From Clostridia bacterium (GTDB taxonomy: Bacteria > Bacillota_A > Clostridia > TANB77 > CAG-508), in contig JAAVZD010000014.1 in NCBI GenBank assembly GCA_022791475.1, positions 60,260 through 124,259 on the forward strand: a stretch of DNA of 64,000 bases, in the 5' to 3' direction. The translations under genes and the position numbers were made by a program. Below are positions 12,443-19,820 of this stretch, piece after piece. The notes below the pieces were generated by a model. The model was not told the origin of the DNA and did no database searches. It saw only the letters and a list, made by a program, of their open reading frames with translations. The first letter of the stretch is position 1. Each line of letters opens with the position of its first letter.

Positions 12443-13677
12443 ATGCCAAATTATACAAAAAATCTTAATTTAATACTTCCAAAAGAGAGCGAAAATTATG
12501 ACGTAGAAGTAGCGAATACAAACAATAAAATTGTAGATGATAAACTAGGAAATAAGGTTGAGAAAGTACCACGGGAAAGACTTATCTACTAATGATTTTA
12601 CAGATGGATATAAGAAAAAAATTGATAGTATGCAAACATTATATAGGTTTAAAGGAACTGTAAATACAGTAAATGATTTAAGTGTAATTGAAGATAGAAA
12701 TATTGGAGATACATATAAATGTAAAGAAAACTCAAATACATATATTTGGAATGGAACAGATTGGATAAATGCAGGGCAAGATGTAGATTATAGTGAAATA
12801 TTAGAACAAATAGATACATATCAAGAAGAAGTAAATACACAAATAAACGAAGTAAACACACAACTTACTAATATAGAACAAGAAGGAATAATAGTAAGCC
12901 CAACAGAGCCAATGGCAGACAGACGAAAGGTTTGGATACAGAAGGGGAAGAATTTATTTGATAAGAATAATGTAACAAAAGGATATTTTTTACATAAAGA
13001 TACAGGAACAGCAACAGTAAGTGAAGGATATTCTTATAGTGATTATATATATGTAAAGAATTTTGCTGAAATAGTAATTTCAGCAGAAATTTATCCTTCA
13101 GCTCAAAATCCGCGGTTTTATTTTTTATGATAAAGATAAAAAATATATAAGTGGTAATACAGTATTAAATTCAAGTAATAGTATTGTTGTACCTGAAAGT
13201 GCATTTTATTTTAGATATAGCATCTTATTAACACAACTAGATACTATGCAAATAGAACAAGGCTCAACAGCAACAGAATATGAAGAATACATAGAATCTA
13301 AAACATACATATTAAATGATAACAATGTATATGAAGAGTTTATGAAGAAAGAAAAAAATGAAGGAATTTCGCTGTGGACAGGAAGTTCATTTGCAGAGAT
13401 AATAACTTTAAGTGATAATCCTCTTAATTATAAATATTTTTTAGTTAAAACTAGCTCCGAATATAATGCTATAGTTCCAGCACTAACTGGGGGAAGTGCA
13501 GTAGCAGGAAGAAGCTTAGTAGAAAATTCAACATATTCTCGTTATGAACTATTCTTTTATATTAATAATATAAATAATGAAAATAAAACCATTCAATTTA
13601 CACCAACCTATCTATTTAAAAATGGGGCATATAGTAGTACAGTTCAAATTACAGAAATAATAGGATATAAAAATTAA
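12443..13677 (+). CDS. tail fibre / receptor-binding protein, interrupted twice at CGG
   Basis: ATG at 12,443 directly follows the previous stop and has GGAGGAGGTG upstream. Continuous translation needs one base skipped at C12572 (codon 44) and again at C13113, each the first base of an in-frame CGG. The restored protein is 410 residues: an N-terminal MPNYTKNLNLILPKESENYD anchor as in other fibre proteins, a KDLSTNDFTDGYKKKID segment, a GDTYKCKENSNTYIWNG motif, a short coiled coil (about 120-150), then a beta-rich tip with GKNLFDKNNV and IEQGSTATEYEEY, both common in phage carbohydrate-binding proteins. It is likely the receptor-binding fibre. Confidence 0.7.
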
Positions 13678-13696
13678 AAGAAAGGAAATTAAAGTT

Positions 13697-13771
13697 ATGG
13701 AAAAAGAATACTTAACAAAACTAGTAGAAGTAGAGCAAATACAAAAGGAGAAAATAATATGGAAAATATAA
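13697..13771 (+). CDS. possible 24-residue peptide overlapping the holin gene
   Basis: ATG at 13,697 has AAAGGAAATTAAAG upstream and encodes a short charged peptide (MEKEYLTKLVEVEQIQ...). It ends inside the next gene and its last codons contain that gene's ribosome-binding site AAAAGGAG, so it could act as a coupling leader. XkdX-like tiny proteins occur at this place in related phages, but no match is certain. Confidence 0.3.
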   Translation: MEKEYLTKLVEVEQIQKEKIIWKI

Positions 13772-14079
13772 CGATAGGTCAAATTGTAGGAGCTATTGGA
13801 ACTTTAACAGTTCTAGTGGGCTTCTTTTTTAGTATATATAAATTTATTAAAAAAATCATGTTAGATGAGATTGATAAAAATAAGCAAGATATTAAAGAAT
13901 TAAAACATAAAGTAGCTGTACTTGAAACAGAAGTTCAGGATAGTAAAAAGGAACGATTAATTTTACTTAAAGCACAACTAGCTTGTTTAAAAGGGCTTAA
14001 AGAACAAGGTTGTAATGGTCCAGTGACGCAAGCTATAAATGATATAGAAAACTATATAATAACAAAATCTCATAATTAA
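13759..14079 (+). CDS. holin-associated membrane protein (XhlA-like)
   Basis: 106 residues, ribosome-binding site AAAAGGAG. One membrane helix at about residues 8-28 (IVGAIGTLTVLVGFFFSIY) is followed by a long amphipathic coiled coil (EIDKNKQDIKELKHKVAVLETEV). This is the layout of XhlA/hemolysin-like lysis accessory proteins, although those often have the membrane helix at the C-terminus. The gene lies directly before a small two-helix holin and an endolysin, so it belongs to the lysis cassette. Confidence 0.55.
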   Translation: MENITIGQIVGAIGTLTVLVGFFFSIYKFIKKIMLDEIDKNKQDIKELKHKVAVLETEVQDSKKERLILLKAQLACLKGLKEQGCNGPVTQAINDIENYIITKSHN

Positions 14080-14095
14080 GGAAGGAGTAAAAGAT

Positions 14096-14290
14096 ATGAA
14101 AAAATCAGTAGAAATATTATTAACTAATATAGCAAACTTATTTAAAGTAAAAACAATATTAAGTTTAGCAGTAATAATAACAGTATGCATATTAACATTT
14201 AAAAATATAGTAAGTGTAGAAGCATTTATGGCAATAGCAAGTGCAATAATTACATATTACTTTACTAAACCAGAAAAGGAGGAAAAGTAG
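14096..14290 (+). CDS. phage holin
   Basis: 64 residues with two hydrophobic segments (about 18-34, TILSLAVIITVCILTF, and 40-56, VEAFMAIASAIITYYF) and a charged C-terminal tail (KPEKEEK). Size, topology and place directly before the endolysin (stop adjacent to the next start) match small phage holins, which permeabilise the membrane to release the endolysin. Ribosome-binding site AAGGAAGGAG precedes the ATG. Confidence 0.75.
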   Translation: MKKSVEILLTNIANLFKVKTILSLAVIITVCILTFKNIVSVEAFMAIASAIITYYFTKPEKEEK

Positions 14291-15052
14291 ATGGAAATAA
14301 TAAAATCTAGTTTACAATTTAATTCAAATATGACAAAAATGGGTACAGTAGAAGGAATATTATTACATAATAGTGGAGTATCTGTTTTACAAAGTATAGA
14401 AGTAATACACAATTATCACAAAAACCATAATGGATGGGCAGGAATAGGATATCAATACTATGTAAGAAAAGATGGTACTATATATGAAGGACGTTCAGAA
14501 AAATATGCAGGAGCGCATTGTCCTGGTGCTAATAGTATAAGTATTGGTATATGTGCTGAAGGTAACTTTAATGAAGAAACAATGTCAGAAATTCAAAAAC
14601 AAGCTATTATAGAATTAATTGCAGATATTAAATTAAGATACAATATCAAGTGGATAAAAGGACATAGAGAGATATTAAACACATCTTGTCCTGGTGCTAA
14701 TTTCCCACTTGAAGAAATAATAAATGCAACTGTTGAAAAAAACGAAACAGCTCAAATTAAAAAATCTATAGACGAAATAGCACAAGAAGTAATAAACAAT
14801 AAATGGGATGTTCAGCCTCGTAGAAAACAATTATTAGAGCAATCAGGATATAATTATAATGAAGTTCAAAATAGAGTAAATGAAATACTATTAAGCAAGG
14901 AAACTACAGTATTTAGAAAAACTAACGAGCAAATAGCAGACGAAGTAATTGCAGGCAAGTGGGGTAACAATCCTTCAAGGAAAGAAAAATTACAAAATGC
15001 AGGTTACGACTACAATGCTATTCAAAAAATAGTTAATAAGAAATTAATATAA
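14291..15052 (+). CDS. endolysin: N-acetylmuramoyl-L-alanine amidase with two CW_7 repeats
   Basis: 253 residues starting directly at the holin stop, with AAAGGAGG upstream. Residues about 18-145 form an Amidase_2/PGRP zinc domain: H26 (LLHNSG), H125 (KGHRE) and C133 (TSCPG) match the three zinc ligands. The YYVRKDGTIYEGR and AHCPGANSISIGIC stretches are characteristic. Two C-terminal repeats (about 160-195 and 215-250), each with EIAQEVINNKW or EQIADEVIAGKW, a conserved basic/GY segment and a final VN, are CW_7 (Cpl-7-type) wall-binding motifs. It cleaves the muramyl-alanine bond at lysis. A terminator follows. Confidence 0.9.
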   Translation: MEIIKSSLQFNSNMTKMGTVEGILLHNSGVSVLQSIEVIHNYHKNHNGWAGIGYQYYVRKDGTIYEGRSEKYAGAHCPGANSISIGICAEGNFNEETMSEIQKQAIIELIADIKLRYNIKWIKGHREILNTSCPGANFPLEEIINATVEKNETAQIKKSIDEIAQEVINNKWDVQPRRKQLLEQSGYNYNEVQNRVNEILLSKETTVFRKTNEQIADEVIAGKWGNNPSRKEKLQNAGYDYNAIQKIVNKKLI

Positions 15053-15057
15053 AATAA

Positions 15058-15083
15058 TAGCAGAGTATTAATTTACTCTGCTA
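15058..15083. terminator. convergent-gene hairpin terminator
   Basis: A perfect 10-bp stem, TAGCAGAGTA (15,058-15,067) with TACTCTGCTA (15,074-15,083), between the endolysin and the opposing gene. The flanks are T-rich only on the leftward side, so it probably serves both directions weakly. Confidence 0.5.
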
Positions 15084-15428
15084 ATCTCCTTCATTATCTA
15101 TATCTTCATCATCAATCTTATCAACAAGTAAATCTAAGTCATATACTTTAATTAGTAATTTTTCAGGTGGTTCTTCTTTTATATTTTTTATTATTTTAAA
15201 AAATACCCTCAAATATTTATAATAACATTTATCATAAATAGGATAAGGATAGTATCCTTCCATAGCATCTAAATCTACAGCTTGATAACATCTATCTTTT
15301 TTAAAAAGACTTACAGTATTCTGATTATAAATTTTTTTAACATATTCATTTATAATATTATCTAATTCTAATAATGTAATTTCTTTATTTAATAATTTTT
15401 CTTTTAATTCATCAAATAACTCTTTCAT
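15081..15428 (-). CDS. prophage protein of unknown function
   Basis: 115 residues, leftward, opposite to the lysis cassette, ribosome-binding site AGAAGGG. The N-terminal half is a charged helix (KELFDELKEKLL...). The middle holds a Tyr-rich stretch (GYYPYPIYDKCYYKY), and the end is very acidic (DKIDDEDIDNEGD). No known family is recognised. Leftward genes behind the lysis genes at a prophage end are often lysogeny-expressed accessory genes. Confidence 0.55.
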   Translation of the reverse strand: MKELFDELKEKLLNKEITLLELDNIINEYVKKIYNQNTVSLFKKDRCYQAVDLDAMEGYYPYPIYDKCYYKYLRVFFKIIKNIKEEPPEKLLIKVYDLDLLVDKIDDEDIDNEGD

Positions 15429-15524
15429 AAACCCTTCTTTCTAACACATATATAATAGATGATAAATAAATAAAAGTCAAGACATAAAAGTATACTAAAC
15501 AAAAATAAAAACGTCTTAAAATGC

Positions 15525-15545
15525 AATGTCGCAAGACATTTTTTA
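15525..15545 (+). terminator. GCAA-loop hairpin with T-run
   Basis: A 6-bp stem AATGTC/GACATT closes a GCAA tetraloop (15,525-15,540) and is followed by four T residues. It precedes the Spo0E-like promoter and would insulate it from rightward read-through. Confidence 0.45.
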
Positions 15546-15586
15546 GCTATTTTCACTCAAAGGTAAATTTTATGTACATGACACAC

Positions 15587-15620
15587 TTCGACAGACTTCG
15601 CCTCTACATAATGTTATAAT
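15587..15620 (+). promoter_or_regulatory. promoter of the Spo0E-like gene with Spo0A-box-like sites
   Basis: TATAAT at 15,615-15,620 is the -10 element. TTCGACA at 15,587-15,593 (a perfect 0A box) and the degenerate TTCGCCT at 15,597-15,603 lie one helical turn apart; the second overlaps the -35 position. The 19-base block at 15,582-15,600 is identical to 4,420-4,438 upstream of the other accessory promoter. Confidence 0.5.
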
Positions 15621-15640
15621 ATACTTAAGAGGTGGTACAT

Positions 15641-15778
15641 ATGTTAGATATAATTATAAACTATCACAAAAGAAAATTAGAAAGTATGTTAGAAGAAAAT
15701 GCAGACTATGAAGAAATAGTGAAAGAAAGTCAGTTTTTAGATAAATACATAGTAAGAAAAATGAAAGAGCTAGTATAA
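15641..15778 (+). CDS. Spo0E-like aspartyl-phosphate phosphatase (short form)
   Basis: 45 residues from ATG 15,641, with AGAGGTGG upstream. Two helices are predicted: KRKLESMLEENADY and a second starting with EEIVKESQFLDKYIVRKM. The S-Q-x-L-D-x-x-I signature is that of the Spo0E family, small proteins that dephosphorylate Spo0A~P and delay sporulation. The promoter carries a perfect 0A box. The gene is followed by a second short gene whose domain resembles the C-terminal part of the fused Spo0E-like protein at 16,054. Family membership is by motif and size; the effect on sporulation is inferred. Confidence 0.65.
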   Translation: MLDIIINYHKRKLESMLEENADYEEIVKESQFLDKYIVRKMKELV

Positions 15779-15806
15779 AAAATAGAAAACTGTAAAATAT
15801 AAAAAT

Positions 15807-15989
15807 ATGAAGAATTTTTATAAAAAAACAAGAAAAGAATTTAAAAGAATATTAAAGAAAAACAAGAATATAACTTATCACGAATGGAATGACTATGCTC
15901 ACGAAAATGGTTTTTTTAGTTCAATAACAATAATGGCGCATGAGGACGCAGAAAAGTGGGAAGATTTAAGGAAAAAATTCGCAATTTGA
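15807..15989 (+). CDS. small prophage protein sharing a W-N-x-Y-A domain with its neighbour
   Basis: 60 residues. It has a basic N-terminus (KNFYKKTRKEFKRILKK) followed by ITYHEWNDYAHENGFFSSITIM and ending EDAEKWEDLRKKF. The second half is related by eye to the last 45 residues of the protein at 16,054 (SAEEWNKYAKEYGLLCSESMKYIS...WNYLRVKI). No strong ribosome-binding site is visible, so it may be translated weakly or from an upstream coupled start. The function is unknown, but its pairing with Spo0E-like genes suggests a shared pathway. Confidence 0.5.
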   Translation: MKNFYKKTRKEFKRILKKNKNITYHEWNDYAHENGFFSSITIMAHEDAEKWEDLRKKFAI

Positions 15990-16053
15990 GACTGGGAACT
16001 TTTACCATTGCTTTTATTAACTACTATATATATAATTGTTATGGTGAAAACAA

Positions 16054-16434
16054 ATGAATAATAGAAATGTATATAGTGAGATAAGAGTATTACAAAATAA
16101 ATTAAATAAGAATATAGAAAAATATGGTTTAAGTGATAAAAAAACAATTGAATTAAGCGAGAAAATAGATGCATATATAAATTATTATTATGCAACAATA
16201 AAAGAGAGACAATATCCAACAGGAAGTGAAATGTTTTCATATTATAGAATTTCTTATGATAAGTTAAAAGAACTAACAATAGAAAAAGAAAAATTTCCAA
16301 GCGCAGAAGAGTGGAATAAATATGCTAAAGAATACGGTCTTTTATGCTCTGAATCAATGAAATATATATCTATGCTTGATTGGAATTATTTAAGAGTAAA
16401 AATAAATAGAGAAATAAATATTAAAATTTTTTAA
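16054..16434 (+). CDS. Spo0E-like phosphatase fused to a W-N-x-Y-A domain
   Basis: 126 residues. The N-terminal part (about 10-46) has a helix VLQNKLNKNIEKYG, the S-D-x-x-T loop, and TIELSEKIDAYINYYY, a good match to the Spo0E family signature, here with E instead of Q in the S-[QE]-x-[LI]-D motif. The C-terminal part (about 85-125) contains PSAEEWNKYAKEYGLLCSES and a final WNYLRVKI, related by eye to the 15,807 product. It therefore joins in one chain the two domains that the upstream pair encodes separately. A terminator follows. Confidence 0.6.
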   Translation: MNNRNVYSEIRVLQNKLNKNIEKYGLSDKKTIELSEKIDAYINYYYATIKERQYPTGSEMFSYYRISYDKLKELTIEKEKFPSAEEWNKYAKEYGLLCSESMKYISMLDWNYLRVKINREINIKIF

Positions 16435-16443
16435 AAAATTTTT

Positions 16444-16477
16444 GTGTAGCATTATCAAGTGTTACACGATTTTTTTA
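16444..16477 (+). terminator. intrinsic terminator after the Spo0E-like genes
   Basis: GTGTAGCATT pairs with AGTGTTACAC around an ATCA loop (with wobble pairs) and is followed by seven T residues. Confidence 0.7.
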
Positions 16478-16484
16478 CCCAAAA

Positions 16485-16505
16485 ATCGACATAATTCTTG
16501 TCGAA
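16485..16505. promoter_or_regulatory. inverted Spo0A-box-like pair
   Basis: TCGACA (16,486-16,491) and TGTCGA (16,499-16,504) form an inverted repeat with a 7-base gap; the right half extends to a perfect TTGTCGAA. It lies upstream of the 16,721 gene, in a leader of more than 200 bases. Confidence 0.35.
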
Positions 16506-16600
16506 ACCCAAACTAAAATGTTTGACAAGATTTTAATAATAAAATAAAATACTTATATAAAAAGGTTGAGAGGCTTTAAGTTGCAATTAAAGCACTCTCT

Positions 16601-16645
16601 GAGTGTATATTATTCAGTACAAATATACAAATATAATATACACTC
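16601..16645 (+). promoter_or_regulatory. 12-bp perfect inverted repeat in the leader of the 16,721 gene
   Basis: GAGTGTATATTA at 16,601-16,612 pairs with TAATATACACTC at 16,634-16,645. A-rich repeats of TTTGTCA follow around 16,655-16,675. It could be an operator or an RNA stem; nothing identifies it further. Confidence 0.35.
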
Positions 16646-16720
16646 TAAAAACAGATTTGTCAAATTTTGTCAGAAATGAAACTGAAAAAAATGACAAAAA
16701 GTTAGAAAGAGAGGTATTTT

Positions 16721-16867
16721 ATGAAAAAAGAAAATGAAATTATTGAGGAAATTTTGAAAAAATGCAATTGGTGGGAGAGAATTATAGTAAATAGAAATAA
16801 GAAATTATTTGTAGATATATATAGAAAAGGAATGCAGGATTACTTTAATTTTATTAATAAAAATTGA
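16721..16867 (+). CDS. small prophage-end protein of unknown function
   Basis: 48 residues from ATG 16,721, with AGAGAGGT upstream. It is amphipathic and helical, with CNWWERIIVNRNKKLFVDIY in the middle. No family is recognised. It lies between the Spo0E-like genes and the tRNA, with its own leader holding inverted repeats, so it is probably the last gene of the prophage. Confidence 0.5.
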   Translation: MKKENEIIEEILKKCNWWERIIVNRNKKLFVDIYRKGMQDYFNFINKN

Positions 16868-16951
16868 CCCCGTACTGACCCCGTAAAGTATATATAAGTA
16901 TGACAAAAATGACTAATATGACACATAAAATTAAATTGAAAAATACAAAAT

Positions 16952-16995
16952 AAAATCGCTAAAACATTATAAATACTAATGTTTAGCGATTTTTT
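16952..16995. terminator. terminator between prophage end and tRNA-Arg
   Basis: AAAATCGCTAAA...TTTAGCGATT forms a long stem with one bulge around an AT-rich loop. T-runs on both flanks fit use in both directions, including as the tRNA-Arg terminator on the minus strand. Confidence 0.6.
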
Positions 16996-16999
16996 GCTG

Positions 17000-17076
17000 T
17001 GGTGATCCAGGAGGGATTCGAACCCCCGACCCACGGATTAGAAATCCGTTGCTCTATCCAACTGAGCTACTGAACC
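17000..17076 (-). tRNA. tRNA-Arg (UCU anticodon)
   Basis: The minus strand reads GGTTCAGTAGCTCAGTTGGA in the 5' half and folds as a cloverleaf: D-arm with AGCTCAGTTGGATAGAGCA, anticodon stem ACGGA/TCCGT around TTTCTAA (anticodon TCT, reads AGA), T-arm GGGGGTTCGAATCCC and encoded CCA (17,002-17,000). The acceptor stem has two G-U pairs. The 3' end faces the prophage, so this gene is the likely attachment site. Confidence 0.95.
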
Positions 17077-17096
17077 AAAAATCAATTGCAATAATA

Positions 17097-17125
17097 ATAT
17101 TACCATTATTTTAAATAAAAGTCAA
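17097..17125 (-). promoter_or_regulatory. sigma-A type promoter of tRNA-Arg
   Basis: On the minus strand TTGACT (17,125-17,120), a 17-base spacer and TAATAT (17,102-17,097). Confidence 0.6.
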
Positions 17126-17129
17126 TAAA

Positions 17130-17171
17130 ATAGAAACAATTTTTTGAAAAATTTGTAAAATTGTTTCTATT
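17130..17171 (-). terminator. terminator of the yhbY operon
   Basis: AATAGAAACAATTTT pairs with AAAATTGTTTCTATT around an A/T loop just past the yhbY stop; on the minus strand a T-rich tail follows. Confidence 0.65.
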
Positions 17172-17190
17172 TTTTAATTATCTTATAAAA

Positions 17191-17481
17191 TTATCTAGGT
17201 AAAACTATTTTTGAATCTTTTTTTCTAGCTCTATATAAAGTAATTTTATTTCCAACAGTCTGTACCAAAATAGAATTAGTTGCTTCTGCAATTTCATTTC
17301 CTAATAATTTAGCATTTGCAGGTGCTGTTTCTAAAACTGAAACTTTAATTAATTCTCTAGCTTCTAATGCATCAGAAAGTTGAGAAATTAAATTATCAGA
17401 AATACCACCTTTTCCAATTTGAAAAATTGCATCTATATTATTTGCTAAACCTCTTAAATAAGCACGTTCTTTACTTGTCAT
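17191..17481 (-). CDS. yhbY: YhbY family ribosome-associated RNA-binding protein (CRM domain)
   Basis: 96 residues, the normal size for the family. It has the CRM-domain layout: LTSKERAYLRGLA-like first helix (here MTSKERAYLRGLA), the GKGG motif at residues 23-26, ALEARELIKVSVLE, and a final strand VGNKITLYR. YhbY binds pre-50S ribosomal particles. It overlaps the end of the glycosyltransferase gene by 11 bases and ends the leftward operon before a terminator. Confidence 0.95.
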   Translation of the reverse strand: MTSKERAYLRGLANNIDAIFQIGKGGISDNLISQLSDALEARELIKVSVLETAPANAKLLGNEIAEATNSILVQTVGNKITLYRARKKDSKIVLPR

Positions 17482-18623
17482 TTTTATTCTCCTTTCCTTC
17501 TAAACAAATTTTACATATATCTTTAGTAGAATTTACTTTTCCCAATTTTATAGAATTTTCTTTCATATTATTTAATTTATTTTCATCACTTAAAATACTA
17601 TTTATAATATCTTCAGCATTTGAATCTTTTTTTATCCAAATTGCCGCACCATTATTTTCTAAAAATTCAGCGTTTTGCTCTTCTTGACCAGGTATTGGGT
17701 TAATAACAACCATGGGAAGTGAGCTTGCTAAACTTTCGCTAGTTGTTAGCCCACCTGGTTTAGTAATAACCAAATTAGAAATACTCATAAGTTCAGGTAC
17801 TTTATTTGTAAAAGGTAAAACCTTAATAGAATTTTGCTTATTATTTTCTATTGCAATATTTTCAAAAGACTCTTTTAATTTTTCATTTTTACCAGCAACA
17901 GCAATAACTTGAATATCATAATTACTTTTAGCAATAGTATTTAAAATATTAATAGTTCTACTTTTTCCAATTCCATATTCACCACCACCGAAAAAATAAA
18001 ATAGTTTTTTTATTACTAGATAGTCCAAATTCTTTTAAAATTTCATTTCTATTATATTTTTGTAGAAAGCGCTCAGAAATAGGAATACCAGTCACATATA
18101 TTTTATCACTACTAATATTATTATTTTTAACAATTGAATCCTTCATATTATCATTTGATACAAAATAATAATCTACAAATTCACTACCAATTAACCATTG
18201 ATTATGAGGAGCAAAGTCAGTCATAATAGTAGCTAAGTAGCAGTTAGTTTTCCCTTTCTTTTTTAAGTAACTAGTCATTTGTGAGCCAAAAGCATGTGTA
18301 GAAATAACAATATCAGGTTTAATTTCCCTAAATAATTTAGCCATTTTTACAGCCATTATTTTATTAGATGTAGAGCTTACTTTTGCTATAATACCATCTT
18401 CAGATTTATAATAAACCTTCCCCCACGTCCAAGGGGCTTTCTTAGCCATTTCCTTATATGCAGTTGTAGTAACTTTTTCGAAAGCTTTATTAATATATTT
18501 AACACAATCTATCATATATGTTTGAACATCTGTATAATTATTATCAATATAATGCTTAATAGAACTAGCAGCAGAATAATGACCACCTCCATAAGAGGCA
18601 TAAAAAATTAAAATTTTTTTCAT
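17471..18623 (-). CDS. diacylglycerol glucosyltransferase-like enzyme (UgtP/MGDG synthase family), interrupted at CGG
   Basis: Leftward gene starting at 18,623 (MKKILIFYASYGGGHYSAA, with the GGGH motif at residues 12-15 typical of MGDG synthase-like GT28 enzymes). The first frame ends after LSSNKKTILFF; skipping one C (complement of G17990, first base of an in-frame CGG, codon 212) restores the family motif FFGGGEYGIGKS and a continuous 383-residue protein. The C-terminal donor-binding part has VITKPGGLTTSES and NPIPGQEEQNAEF, with the GQEEQN motif characteristic of this family. It would add glucose to diacylglycerol for glycolipids or the lipoteichoic anchor. It overlaps yhbY. Confidence 0.85.
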
Positions 18624-18719
18624 AAATAATCTCCAATTATAAATTTATAAAACTAAAACTCCTAAAAAATTTAAAGTAGCATAAATATTATTATTTTGTA
18701 TTTTAAATATAATACCATA

Positions 18720-19121
18720 AAAATAAAAAAAATACAAATGGAAGAGCGGGGCGTTAATAAACGCTCCGCTTTAGCCGCAATTTTGTTTTTCATATTAAGT
18801 TTTTTTTCTTTGCGGGCTAAGCCCGCTAAACAAATCCACTTGTCCGAGACATGTCTCCTCCTCGCGCTTCGCGCTCCGGTCGCCACAGGTTTATTTATGC
18901 AAAATAAAATGTAATAGTTGCTTTGGGTCTACCTCGTATCATAAGTTTTCCTCCTTCCGATGGAAACATGGGTTAACGAGTTACAACGGTGCCGAACACC
19001 AGCCGCCGGATCTTACAAATTAAAGTGTTTTAAACAGCTTGTAGGATGTCCTCTCATGGCCGTTTACCTCCTTATGGATTTTTTATTTTCAATTTACATG
19101 TTCCTTTTGGAAACTAAATTT
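18720..19121 (-). ncRNA. candidate structured leader RNA or independent ncRNA upstream of the glycolipid operon
   Basis: A stretch of about 400 bases, GC-richer than its surroundings, between a consensus minus-strand promoter (19,150-19,122) and a strong hairpin with T-rich tail (18,740-18,765 region). On the minus strand it contains two Shine-Dalgarno-preceded micro-reading frames (MRGHPTSCLKHFNL at about 19,056 and MIRGRPKATITFYFA near 18,940), a GGTG-TTCGG-CACC hairpin, a GCGGGC/GCCCGC hairpin, the palindrome GAGACATGTCTC and a GCGC-GAA-GCGC hairpin. No known riboswitch class is recognised. It may be the regulatory leader of the glucosyltransferase-yhbY operon, a free RNA or a repeat element. 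Confidence 0.35.
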
Positions 19122-19150
19122 ATTATAGCACAACAGTAAACATAATGCAA
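19122..19150 (-). promoter_or_regulatory. strong sigma-A type promoter, leftward
   Basis: TTGCAT (19,150-19,145), 17-base spacer, TATAAT (19,127-19,122) on the minus strand. It drives the candidate structured RNA and probably the glucosyltransferase-yhbY operon. Confidence 0.65.
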
Positions 19151-19323
19151 TACTTTTTTAAAAGTTTTTTCAAAAAATTTTTAAGATTTATAATATAATC
19201 TTCTGAAGCGTTGAAAAATAAAGGATTTATATAATTACAAAAATATAAAATTTTGAGAATAAAAACCAAAAAAAAAGGAAAAATAAAGGTAAATAACGCA
19301 AAAACGAAAGGAAAATTAAAAAA

Positions 19324-19803
19324 ATGATAAAGAAAAAATGGTTAATAATTTTTTTAATATTATGTGCATTTTTATTTATAGTTATAAACATAAATGTAAA
19401 TAATGTGGAAAACATATCTGTATATGCAAAGTCAAGTGCATCTACAACATCAGATTTACAACTAATGGCAAGAGCAATAAATGGAGAAGCAAGGGGAGAA
19501 CCATATGAAGGGCAAGTTGCAGTAGGCGCTGTTATACTAAATAGAGTAAAAAGTTCCAAATTTCCAAATACAATAGCAGGGGTAATTTACCAAAGTGGAG
19601 CATTTACAGCAGTAGCAGATGGTCAAATAAATGTAGCAATAGCAGAAGGCTCAACAGTACTAAAGGCGGCACAAGATGCAATGAATGGTTGGGATCCAAC
19701 AGGAGGAGCAATATACTACTTTAACCCTGCAACAGCGACAAACAAATGGATATGGTCAAGACCACTTATAAAAACTATTGGAAAACATAGATTTTGTAGT
19801 TAG
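19324..19803 (+). CDS. sleB: SleB-type spore cortex-lytic enzyme
   Basis: 159 residues: signal peptide 1-35 (hydrophobic 6-23, ending VYA), then the Hydrolase_2/SleB catalytic domain: LMARAINGEARGEPYEGQVAV with the catalytic Glu region NGEARGE (E55), VGAVILNRV, and late WDPTGGAIYYFNP. SleB is a lytic transglycosylase that degrades cortex peptidoglycan at germination. It lacks the N-terminal wall-binding domain of the Bacillus enzyme, as in other short SleB proteins. It is followed 17 bases later by ypeB, its usual partner. Confidence 0.9.
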   Translation: MIKKKWLIIFLILCAFLFIVININVNNVENISVYAKSSASTTSDLQLMARAINGEARGEPYEGQVAVGAVILNRVKSSKFPNTIAGVIYQSGAFTAVADGQINVAIAEGSTVLKAAQDAMNGWDPTGGAIYYFNPATATNKWIWSRPLIKTIGKHRFCS

Positions 19804-19820
19804 AAAGGAAGAATTTTAAT

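Noticed and set aside
16840..17034. Minus-strand open frame beginning MGRGFESLLDHHSKK
   Set aside because: It reads through the tRNA-Arg T-arm and acceptor; such GRGFESL peptides are a well-known false product of tRNA genes.
18671..18914. Overlapping open frames on both strands in the GC-rich hairpin block
   Set aside because: They are compositionally odd, lack ribosome-binding sites and cover palindromes; the structure looks like RNA or a repeat rather than protein.
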